The notes below the pieces were generated by a model, which saw only the letters and a program-made list of their open reading frames with translations, was not told the origin of the DNA and did no database searches. From contig JAHYYI010000020.1 in the NCBI GenBank assembly GCA_019425045.1, positions 14,872-36,534 of the forward strand: a DNA stretch of 21,663 nucleotides. Direction: 5' to 3'. The translations under genes and the position numbers were made by a program. Every line of letters begins with the position of its first letter. Positions within the stretch are counted from its first letter, which is position 1. Positions 1 to 7,294 of the stretch are shown here, one piece after another. Origin of the DNA: Collinsella sp. Lineage in GTDB: Bacteria > Actinomycetota > Coriobacteriia > Coriobacteriales > Coriobacteriaceae.

Positions 1-125
1 CTTATGTTGAGGTTCAGGCCCGCACCGGCGCTTCGTCCACTACGGTGAGCCGCGTTTCAAAGGCACTCAACGGCGAGTACGGCGGCTATCGCAAGATCCT
101 CATCAAACTGGAGGATGGCGAGTAG
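1..125 (+). CDS. TrpR-like YerC/YecD family DNA-binding protein, C-terminal fragment
   Basis: The reading frame is open from the window edge (first full codon at 3) to TAG at 123-125 and gives the last 40 residues of a protein. The segment QARTGASSTTVSRVSKAL is a helix-turn-helix whose recognition helix matches the 'TGAS-T-T-SRV-R-LN' pattern of the YerC/YecD branch of the TrpR superfamily, and the following GEYGGYRKIL matches the 'Y-G-GGY' tail of that family. YerC/YecD proteins are about 100 residues long, so roughly 60 residues lie outside the window. The family is TrpR-like in fold; its ligand and targets are not established from the sequence. A strong terminator follows 28 bases after the stop, so this gene ends its own transcript. 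The family assignment is from recognition of the motif only. Confidence 0.75.
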   Translation, partial: YVEVQARTGASSTTVSRVSKALNGEYGGYRKILIKLEDGE

Positions 126-152
126 GCCAGCGGCAACAAACGAATTGCGCAG

Positions 153-178
153 AACCGTCCCTTCGGGGGCGGTTTTTT
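153..178 (+). terminator. Rho-independent terminator of the TrpR-like gene
   Basis: A 9-bp stem pairs AACCGTCCC (153-161) with GGGGCGGTT (166-174) across a TTCG tetraloop, with one T-G pair, and runs into six T residues (173-178). It lies 28 bases after the upstream stop codon. Confidence 0.9.
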
Positions 179-264
179 GATCCTTTGGGGACGGAGGAAA
201 ACGGATCACTGGGTTAGACTGACCTCCTCGGTGATCCATTTTCCTCTGTCTCCAAGGGGTCAAA
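176..264. repeat. Long imperfect palindrome, REP/MITE-like element
   Basis: Two 34-base arms (176-209 and 231-264) are inverted copies, identical at 29 of 34 positions. As + strand RNA four of the five differences become G-U pairs, leaving a single C-A mismatch, so 33 of 34 positions pair. The loop (210-230) can add a small stem, GGTTA (212-216) with TGACC (220-224). The core of the left arm is GGGGACGGAGGAAAAC. The element starts inside the T-run of the preceding terminator. No T-run follows the right arm, so it is not a classical terminator. It resembles the hairpin elements moved by REP-associated Y1 transposases, but no transposase is in the window and copy number is unknown. Confidence 0.75.
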
Positions 265-288
265 TCTGTTGGCGTGGGGCAAATCTGT
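257..288 (+). repeat. Short direct repeat GGGG(T)CAAATCTGT, two copies
   Basis: CAAATCTGT occurs at 261-269 and again at 280-288, each preceded by GGGG or GGGGT, with a 19-base period. The first copy overlaps the outer edge of the long palindrome. It sits just upstream of the putative -10 of the addB-like gene, so it could be an operator, or simply a duplication made when the palindrome was inserted. Confidence 0.5.
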
Positions 289-301
289 CCGCGCGGGCGG
301 G

Positions 302-307
302 TAGGAT
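302..307 (+). promoter_or_regulatory. Candidate -10 element (TAGGAT) for the addB-like gene
   Basis: TAGGAT is preceded by GCGGG and lies 45 bases before the ATG at 347. The same G-rich lead plus TAnnAT layout at almost the same distance precedes dnaE and the last gene. No convincing -35 is seen 16-18 bases upstream. Confidence 0.4.
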
Positions 308-346
308 GGAAGCATTGAATATTGCGAACGGTTTGAGTGGAGGACC

Positions 347-3300
347 ATGCCTGTTCGAATCTATACCACCAACGCCGGCGCGGATTTGAGCGATGCCGAG
401 GCGGCGCTGCTTGCCGACCTTATTGCCCGCCACGGGCGTGCCGTGCTGCTGGCGCCAACGTTTGCCGAGCTCGACCTGTGCCGTCATGATGCGGCGGAAG
501 CCGGCGTTTCGCTGGGTATTGACTACAAGACGCCTACATCGTGGCTTCGCTCGCTTTGGGAGCTTTTGGGCGACGGGCGCGGTTTCGTCGACAACCTGCA
601 GCGCCAGATGCTGTTTTCGGACATGGTAGCGCGCCTCGACGACGCCGACCTGCAGCCGCTTTCGCGCAGCCAGGGCACGGTGCGTATGCTCGCGCGTATG
701 GCTCGCGATGTGCTGCCGGGTGTGGCAGGGACAGGTGCCGAGCGTTGCTGCGACAACGTTTGCAAGCCCAAGCCCAGAAGCGACGCCGAGGCTCGCGTGT
801 TTGAACTTTTGTGCGCCTATGCGCGCGGTTTGGACCGTCGAGATATGGTCGAGCCCTGCGAGGCGGCTGACATTATGGCCGGCGCTTTGGCCGACAACCT
901 GCCGGGGTGCGCCCGCGCCGTTTGCGTGCGCGGCGTCACGTCATTTACGTATAGCCTGCTCGAGCTGCTGTCCGCCGTGGCAAACAACGGGGGAGAGGTT
1001 GTCGTGCTGCTTGCCCGCGAGCAAGCGGCGATGCGCGAGGAGCTTGCCGCGGCATTTGATGTCCGCGGTGTGCTGTTTGAGATCGCGCCGCTGGGGGAGG
1101 GCGCCGCCGCGCCCCAGACTGCCTCCAAGTCCGCTGCTCAGCCTACCTTTGTAGAGGTTGCCGGCCCTCACGCCCGCGCCCGCGCTTATGTGGATGCTCT
1201 TGAGAACCTGGTCACGGCATGTGATGAGTCCGTGTCGCGCGACGGCGCCGCGACAAACTCCGACCCCACGCGCGTGCTCGTGGTTTCCGCCCGGGCACCC
1301 CAGCTGTTCGGCGAACTCGCTGCCCGTTTGGCGGTGCGCCACGTTGCTGCCGAGACGGCCGAGTTCACGGCGTTTTCCCAATCCATTGCGGGCAGGCAGT
1401 TCACGGCGCTCGCCAATCTGATCGAGCGCATGAAGGCCGCCGACGAGGGCACCGCCTCCAAGACCGAGTGGTGGCCCGCCCCGGAGCTTACTGACTGGAT
1501 CTACAGTCCGCTTTCGGGCGCCGATGCCGCCAGCGCGCGAACCTTCGATAAGAACATGCGACTGTCGCGCAGCAAGACCACTGCGGGCGTCAAGAGCCTG
1601 CTGCAGAGCGTGCAGGGCCAGGTGAGGGGCGCGCGTAAAGCGGCGAGCGACGAGAACTGGTTTAAGAACGTGCCGTGCGTGGTCTCGGACGTGTTCCAGG
1701 CGCTGTGGCGCGACAAGCCCGTGACGGCGCTCAAGGCCATGCTTGCCGTTGCCGAGGCACTGCCCGATCGCGCGCTTGGTGGTCTCGACGGTCAGGCCCG
1801 TCGCCAGGCGGAGGTGGCCCTGCTGCGCCACGGGATCGACATCCTTATGAACGATGCTCGCGCGCTCGACGTGTCGCAGGCCGCGACCGTGCCCGTGCTC
1901 GATGACATTCGCACCAAGGTGGACAAGCGTAGCGCCGCCTACGATTGCGAGACCTACGAGGTTGACCGTGCGCCACGCGCCCAGGTTCGCTTTGCTTCGC
2001 TTGCCGATGCGGCGGCCCTGCGCCCCGGCAGCTACGATGCCGTGCTGTTTGCCGACGTCGACCTGGACAGTTATCCGCTCTCACATGAGGAGGGCCCGCT
2101 GGCAACGCTGACGGCAGAGTTAGATCGCAGCGGTGTGACGCTTGAGCCTGCGGCCTTGCTGCGCGCACGCTTTGGCCGCGCGATACAAGCGTCGCGTGGT
2201 CCGGTTACGCTCGCCCGTGTGACCCACGATCGTCAGGCGCGCGAGTGCTATCCGGCGGCCGTGTGGACCGAGTTGCGGGCGCATGCCGAGGCCGCTAACG
2301 ATGCTAAGGCCGCTGACGCCGACAAGGCCGCTGACGACGCTAAGGCCGTTGGCGCCGACAAGGCGAAGTGCGTGGGTGAGGGCGATATCGTAAGGGACTT
2401 CGATCCCGCGGCAGGCGAAGGTCTTAGGCGCGAGCGCGTGACCTGCGAAGCTCCTCAGCATCTGAGCGATGAAGCCATTCCGTATTTGGTCCTGCGTCGT
2501 CGCGATGGCGAGGGCGAGGATGCGCCGCTGGTGCCGCGCCTGACGTCTGCCTCGCAGATCGAGGCCTATTCGACCTGCCCGCTATGCTGGTTCGTCTCGT
2601 ACCGCGTGAAGCCCCAGTCGATCGACGCTGGCTTTGGCAATATGGAGAAGGGCAACTTTGTCCACGACGTGCTGGAACACTTGCATGCCCGTCTGCCCCA
2701 GGAGGGCATGGAGCGCGTGACGCCCGAGAATCTGCCGCGCGCTCAGGAGCTGCTGCGCGAGATCTTTGACGAGACGTTGGCCGAGCACGCCGGCAAGCGA
2801 GGCACGGAGGGCCCGCTTGTGCCGCTCTCCCCGGTGGAGGAGCGGCAGGTGGCCGAGATTTTGCCGCAGCTGGAGGGCGTGCTTGCCTACGAGTCCGAGG
2901 CGCTTGCCCCCTTTGCTCCGCGCTATCTGGAGTTTGCCTTTAACGATCTTAAAGTTGAGTATGCCGGCTGGCCGCTCGGCGGGCGCATCGACCGCGTGGA
3001 TGTGGATGCCGAGAATCGCGCCGTGGTAATCGACTACAAGCATCGTTCGGGTGTCGAGGAGTTTAAGCTCGCCGACCCCACGGTTCGCGACGAGGAGTCG
3101 GGTGAGGCCCCCATCGATGATCCGCGCTGGCTACCGCCCCATACCCAGACACTCATCTACGCGCAGGCCATGCGCCGGGCGCTGGATTTGGACACCCGCG
3201 CGGCGCTCTACTTTTCGACCAAGGGCGGCAAGCCGGCGTTGCGCGGTGCCGCGAGCGCCGAGCTGCTCGAGGAAGAGCGCGGTGACGGCCGCATTCCGGG

Positions 3301-3499
3301 CCTTAAGAAGGGCTTTCCGGGCGAGGGCGGCAACATGGACTTCGATGCGCTGCTCGACCGCGTGGAGGCCGGCATCGCCGAGCGCTTGCGCGAACTCGAG
3401 GCGGGCGACGTCGCCGCTGTCGATCCGACGTCGGCGCAGGCCGCGCATGCGCGCTGCTCGTATAACCACGAAGGAACGTTTGTAAGGAGGGACGTGTAG
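347..3499 (+). CDS. addB: AddB/RexB-like nuclease subunit (PD-(D/E)XK family)
   Basis: A 1050-residue protein, probably the partner of the AddA-like gene 3 bases downstream in a double-strand-break end-processing helicase/nuclease. The C-terminal RecB-type nuclease domain is clear: LTSASQIEAYSTCPLCWF begins it (C744, C747), GGRIDRVD at 878-885 supplies the acidic D882, VVIDYK supplies D896 and K898, and QTLIY at 934-938 is the QxxxY motif. The N-terminal part is helicase-like but has no Walker A (the expected glycine-rich P-loop is replaced by TTNAGADLSD), as in RexB. The Fe-S cysteine set of AddB is incomplete: only C1037 remains of the C-terminal triplet, in ARCSYNHEGTF. An Ala/Asp/Lys linker at about 648-672 is made of 18-base tandem repeats. 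The start at 347 follows TGGAGG (338-343) with a tight 3-base spacing. A diverged RecB-family nuclease not working with AddA is the alternative. Confidence 0.75.
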   Translation: MPVRIYTTNAGADLSDAEAALLADLIARHGRAVLLAPTFAELDLCRHDAAEAGVSLGIDYKTPTSWLRSLWELLGDGRGFVDNLQRQMLFSDMVARLDDADLQPLSRSQGTVRMLARMARDVLPGVAGTGAERCCDNVCKPKPRSDAEARVFELLCAYARGLDRRDMVEPCEAADIMAGALADNLPGCARAVCVRGVTSFTYSLLELLSAVANNGGEVVVLLAREQAAMREELAAAFDVRGVLFEIAPLGEGAAAPQTASKSAAQPTFVEVAGPHARARAYVDALENLVTACDESVSRDGAATNSDPTRVLVVSARAPQLFGELAARLAVRHVAAETAEFTAFSQSIAGRQFTALANLIERMKAADEGTASKTEWWPAPELTDWIYSPLSGADAASARTFDKNMRLSRSKTTAGVKSLLQSVQGQVRGARKAASDENWFKNVPCVVSDVFQALWRDKPVTALKAMLAVAEALPDRALGGLDGQARRQAEVALLRHGIDILMNDARALDVSQAATVPVLDDIRTKVDKRSAAYDCETYEVDRAPRAQVRFASLADAAALRPGSYDAVLFADVDLDSYPLSHEEGPLATLTAELDRSGVTLEPAALLRARFGRAIQASRGPVTLARVTHDRQARECYPAAVWTELRAHAEAANDAKAADADKAADDAKAVGADKAKCVGEGDIVRDFDPAAGEGLRRERVTCEAPQHLSDEAIPYLVLRRRDGEGEDAPLVPRLTSASQIEAYSTCPLCWFVSYRVKPQSIDAGFGNMEKGNFVHDVLEHLHARLPQEGMERVTPENLPRAQELLREIFDETLAEHAGKRGTEGPLVPLSPVEERQVAEILPQLEGVLAYESEALAPFAPRYLEFAFNDLKVEYAGWPLGGRIDRVDVDAENRAVVIDYKHRSGVEEFKLADPTVRDEESGEAPIDDPRWLPPHTQTLIYAQAMRRALDLDTRAALYFSTKGGKPALRGAASAELLEEERGDGRIPGLKKGFPGEGGNMDFDALLDRVEAGIAERLRELEAGDVAAVDPTSAQAAHARCSYNHEGTFVRRDV
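2288..2365 (+). repeat. 18-bp tandem repeat inside the addB-like gene
   Basis: Four consecutive 18-base units (2288-2305, 2306-2323, 2324-2341, 2342-2359) plus a partial fifth encode EAANDA, KAADAD, KAADDA, KAVGAD and KAK. The units are in frame, so gain or loss of a copy would keep the protein intact. It forms a charged, low-complexity linker just before the nuclease domain. Confidence 0.8.
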
Positions 3500-3502
3500 A
3501 CC

Positions 3503-6500
3503 ATGGATCTTTCGACTTTGATGCCGCAACAGCTGCAAGTCGTCAAAACGCTCGACCGCCCGCTGTTTGTCTCGGCGGGCGCCGGTTCGGGCAAGACCTT
3601 TACCCTTACGCGCCGCATCGTCTACGCGCTCTCGCCCGAATCCGGTCCGTTTGTCGAGCATCTGGACCAAGTGCTCGCCATTACCTTTACCAAAGACGCT
3701 GCGGCCGAGATTCGCGACCGCGTGCGCCGTGCGCTTATCGACGAGGGGATGGACGAGGAGGCCCTGACGGTCGACGACGCTTGGATTTCGACCATTCACG
3801 GCATGTGCTCGCGCATCCTGCGCGCGCATGCGCTGGAGCTGGGCATCGACCCCGAGTTCACGGTGCTTACCGATACCGATGAGCTTATGGATCAGGCTGT
3901 TGAGCATGTGCTGGGGCGCGCGACGGCGCCCGATGCCGCGTCCGAGCTCGCCGCTTCGCTCAAGGCCCTCTACGCTTGGTATCCCATGGCGGGCGAGGGC
4001 GGGCAGTTTGGCGCCGGTACCACCATCAAAGGCCTGGTGCGCGACCTGCTGGAGCTCTCGAGCCAGCTGCCGGGCGGGATGGACGATGTGTGCGTGGCGC
4101 GTGGCCAGGCCGACACCTCGGCGCTTGCCGATGCCTATCGTGCGGCGCTGGGCGCAAGCAAGGCCACGACCGAGAAAGCGCAGGTGGCGCTCGAGGCCAT
4201 CGACGCGTTCGAGGCGAGCGGCAAGACCATGGCGGATGTGGCGCGGCTCATGATGTCATGCAGCATGCCTCGGGCGAGTAAGATGTTCCCAAAGGAGAAT
4301 GTCGAGCTTCTCAAGGCAGAGGCTGCCGACACGTTCGTCAATATTGTGCTGGCTTGCGGTGACCCGGCACTTGATGCGCTGACGGGGCTTGCCCGTGCCG
4401 TAGAGACGGAGTACCGTGCGCTCAAGGCTGACCAGTCCGCACTCGACAATAACGATCTGTTGCGCATGGCATACGAGGCGCTGCGCGATTATCCCGCCAT
4501 CCGAGCCGCCTACGAGGGCCGCTTTAAGATGGTCATGATTGACGAGTTCCAAGATACCGACCAGATGCAGGTCGATCTGATTCGCTATCTGACGGGCGCG
4601 GGGGAGCGCGCGCTGTGCACCGTGGGCGATGCGCAGCAGTCGATCTACCGCTTCCGTGGCGCCGAGGTCGAGGTATTCCGTCGCCAGGAGCGCAAGGTGG
4701 GCTCCTCTGCTGCGCCCGAGACGGCTGCCGTCTCCGATGTCCCCGCCGGCGAGCTCGTCAAGCTCGTGCGCAACTTCCGCAGCCACGATGAGGTGCTGCG
4801 CTATGTGGCGCGCGTCTTTGACGGCGATACTGGTGGTTTGATGCAGGGGTTCTTGGATCTTGAGCCGAGTGACGATCGCGAGGACAAGCTCAAGGCAAAG
4901 GCTTCGCGCCGCCAGGCGGTCTTCGTTGCCGGTGGCAGCACGCAGGAGCGAACGCAGGCGAAAGCTCGTGCGATTGCCGAGCGTTTCCGCGCGCTTGCCG
5001 ATAAAGAACAGCCCCAGGGCAGCATGGTCCTGCTGCTGGGTCGCATGACCAACGCCGATGTCTATGCGCAGGCCTTCCGCGACCAGGGGCTCGACTGCGT
5101 CATCGCGGGCGGCTCGGTCTTTGCCCAAGCAGCCGAGGTGCAGACGGTGCGCGCCCTGGTGTGCGCGCTTGCCAATCCGGCCGATACGGCGCAGGGCCTT
5201 ATGCCGCTGCTGGCCTCGCCGATGTTTGCGCTCGGCGCCCAGGAGTTCCTGGCGCTGGCGACCAAGCTCGATAGCGAGACGGGTGAGACCTCGCGCCGGA
5301 ATATCGACGCGGGCATCATGAGCGATTTCGACGTGCCGGGCTTGCAGGGCTTGCCGCTCGTGACGCGCGCCCGCGAGGTGCTACGCTACGCACTTCGTCG
5401 CGTGGGGCGCGATTCGTTCGCCGCCGTCGCGCGCGACGCGGTCAATGCCTCCGGCTGGTTCGTGCGCCTGGCGCAGCGCGGTCCCGAGGGCAAGGCCATT
5501 GCCGCCAACGTGCTCAAGGCTCTCGACGCCGTGGCCGAGGCGGAGGCCGAGTTCGGCAACTCGCCGCGCTCCATTGCGCTCGCCTTCGACCGCTTCTTGG
5601 CGGGCAAGGAGGCCCCGGGCGCGCTCAACGAGGAGGGTGACGGCGCGGTACGCATCATGACCGTGCATGCGTCCAAGGGTCTGGAGTATCCGGTCGTGGC
5701 GGTCGCCGAGTGCTTTGGCGTGCGTAAGTCCTCGGGTGCGGCGCAGATGGGTCGCGTCGACGGTGGGGCGCAAGTCGTGGCGCTGCCGGCTCGTTTCGAT
5801 GGCGTTAAGCTTGCCGACGGGACCTTCGTGAAGGGCGATGACGTCAAAAAGCAGTTTGAACACGCGTTTAAGGGCAAGGGCACGTCGCTGTGGCTGCCGC
5901 CGGAGCTTATGGAGGACGTCTGCGCGACGGGCTCTCCCGCCGAGGCGTTTGCCCGCCTGCGCAACGCCGACCTGCAGCTTTCGCTCGAGGAGCGGGCTCG
6001 TCTGCTCTATGTCGCCATGACGCGAGCGCGCGAGTTGGTCATTTTGGCGATGGATGCCGGCGTGAGCCGCGGCAAGGTGTGCGCGCCGACCTTCGACGCC
6101 GAGACCGATCTGACCTACGACGTGCTGCGACGCATTTTGCCGACGGATGCCCTGGACATGCCGCAGCTCGATGCCGACCGCCTGGTGTTCGACAACTCCC
6201 AGCCGGGCGACTACGAGCTCATTTCGCTCGCGGACTTTTCCTTTGGCGAGCAGTCGTTTGAGGCCAATGCTTCTCTGGATGCCGAGGGCAGGCTTGTCCG
6301 CGGCGATGCCGATGCCGCCGATAATGCTGCGCACTCAACTGTGCCCGGTCCTGCCGACGCCGAGCCCGATGCGTTTGAGCTCGTGTATCCCCAGGCGGTG
6401 GGCGTGCGCATGGGCACCTACCCGTATCCGGCGCGCGATTCGTACAGCTACTCGTCAATTGCCGCGGCGCTGCATGCCGAGTCCGAGGACCGTGCCGCCG

Positions 6501-7120
6501 AGGCACACGTGCCCATGGACGAGGCCGGCGATGATGCGGAGTCGGATGGTTCCGAGATGACGGATGCAGACGTGGCCGCCGTTGAGCCCGCCGGCAACCC
6601 CATGGCGCTGGGCTCGGCGTTCCATGCTGCCTGCCAGTGGCTGATCGAGATGGGTGCCGACGTGTTGCCCGCTGCGCGCGCCGATGCGCTGGCACGCTTG
6701 TGGCGCCTGACGCCGGAGCAGCGCGAACGCTTCGACGTTGCCCTGGACCGCTGGCTCAAGTCGGCTGTTCGTGCCGACCTGCTCGCGTGGCCGTGCGTTC
6801 GCGCCGAGGTGCCGTTCTTTTCGCTGGGCTGTGAGGACAAGGACATTGCCCGCTACGGTGCATATGCCGAGGGCGCCATCGACGCTTTGGCAACCGACCC
6901 GGCCGATCCGTCGCGCGCGCTGGTCATCGACTACAAGACGGGCGGCACACCGGACGAGACGCCGGATCAGCTGCAGGAAAAGCACGCCCTGCAGGCGCGC
7001 GTCTACGCTGATGTTCTGCACAAGGCGGGCTTTGAGGCCGTGACCGTCAAGTTCGTCCGCGTGGAGCAGGCCGATCCCGCCAACCCCTGCGAGCCCCAGG
7101 TGGTCACCTACAACCTCTAA
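3503..7120 (+). CDS. addA: AddA-like ATP-dependent helicase/nuclease (UvrD family)
   Basis: A 1205-residue superfamily 1A helicase fused to a RecB-type nuclease, the layout of AddA. Helicase motifs in order: Walker A AGAGSGKT (25-32), Walker B DEFQDTD (347-353), motif III VGDAQQSIYRFRG (374-386), TVHASKGLEY (720-729) and motif VI YVAMTRAR (836-843). The nuclease domain follows, with H1041 in GSAFH, D1127 in GAID, VIDYK (D1143, K1145) and QARVY (1164-1168), so both activities look intact. An acidic linker of roughly 200 residues joins the two parts. The ATG follows the upstream stop by 3 bases with AAGGAGGG at 3484-3491, so the two genes are one transcription unit. Family role: unwinding and resecting DNA ends for RecA. 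AdnB-type enzymes of other actinobacteria are the nearest alternative, but pairing with a Walker-less partner favours AddA. Confidence 0.85.
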   Translation: MDLSTLMPQQLQVVKTLDRPLFVSAGAGSGKTFTLTRRIVYALSPESGPFVEHLDQVLAITFTKDAAAEIRDRVRRALIDEGMDEEALTVDDAWISTIHGMCSRILRAHALELGIDPEFTVLTDTDELMDQAVEHVLGRATAPDAASELAASLKALYAWYPMAGEGGQFGAGTTIKGLVRDLLELSSQLPGGMDDVCVARGQADTSALADAYRAALGASKATTEKAQVALEAIDAFEASGKTMADVARLMMSCSMPRASKMFPKENVELLKAEAADTFVNIVLACGDPALDALTGLARAVETEYRALKADQSALDNNDLLRMAYEALRDYPAIRAAYEGRFKMVMIDEFQDTDQMQVDLIRYLTGAGERALCTVGDAQQSIYRFRGAEVEVFRRQERKVGSSAAPETAAVSDVPAGELVKLVRNFRSHDEVLRYVARVFDGDTGGLMQGFLDLEPSDDREDKLKAKASRRQAVFVAGGSTQERTQAKARAIAERFRALADKEQPQGSMVLLLGRMTNADVYAQAFRDQGLDCVIAGGSVFAQAAEVQTVRALVCALANPADTAQGLMPLLASPMFALGAQEFLALATKLDSETGETSRRNIDAGIMSDFDVPGLQGLPLVTRAREVLRYALRRVGRDSFAAVARDAVNASGWFVRLAQRGPEGKAIAANVLKALDAVAEAEAEFGNSPRSIALAFDRFLAGKEAPGALNEEGDGAVRIMTVHASKGLEYPVVAVAECFGVRKSSGAAQMGRVDGGAQVVALPARFDGVKLADGTFVKGDDVKKQFEHAFKGKGTSLWLPPELMEDVCATGSPAEAFARLRNADLQLSLEERARLLYVAMTRARELVILAMDAGVSRGKVCAPTFDAETDLTYDVLRRILPTDALDMPQLDADRLVFDNSQPGDYELISLADFSFGEQSFEANASLDAEGRLVRGDADAADNAAHSTVPGPADAEPDAFELVYPQAVGVRMGTYPYPARDSYSYSSIAAALHAESEDRAAEAHVPMDEAGDDAESDGSEMTDADVAAVEPAGNPMALGSAFHAACQWLIEMGADVLPAARADALARLWRLTPEQRERFDVALDRWLKSAVRADLLAWPCVRAEVPFFSLGCEDKDIARYGAYAEGAIDALATDPADPSRALVIDYKTGGTPDETPDQLQEKHALQARVYADVLHKAGFEAVTVKFVRVEQADPANPCEPQVVTYNL

Positions 7121-7132
7121 CCCTCAACAACC

Positions 7133-7193
7133 TGCGGTGGAATACGGACTGTTTTGGCCAAAAAAGCCGCCAAACAGTCCGTATTTCATCGCA
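7133..7193. repeat. 22-bp inverted repeat with A-rich loop between addA and dnaE
   Basis: Arms at 7133-7154 and 7172-7193 are inverted copies identical at 20 of 22 positions; both differences are G-U pairs in + strand RNA. The shared core is AATACGGACTGTTT. The 17-base loop (7155-7171) contains AAAAAA and a further GGC/GCC pairing. No T-run follows the right arm, so it is not a standard terminator, although it could end or protect transcripts. The arms differ in sequence from the palindrome at 176-264, so this would be a second family. Confidence 0.8.
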
Positions 7194-7249
7194 ACTCAAT
7201 AGGAGCCGTGTTGGTTTGGCTAGGTTCGGGTGCTGTCCGTGCCGTGCGG

Positions 7250-7255
7250 TAAAAT
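7250..7255 (+). promoter_or_regulatory. Candidate -10 element (TAAAAT) for dnaE
   Basis: TAAAAT preceded by GCGG lies 45 bases before the dnaE ATG, the same spacing as the element upstream of the addB-like gene. No good -35 is visible at 16-18 bases. Confidence 0.45.
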
Positions 7256-7294
7256 CGTTCAGTCAGAACACGAACCCGCATCGGAGCTCATCAC

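Noticed and set aside
7133..7193. Palindrome as a rho-independent terminator
   Set aside because: No T-run follows the right arm on either strand, so it is listed as a repeat.
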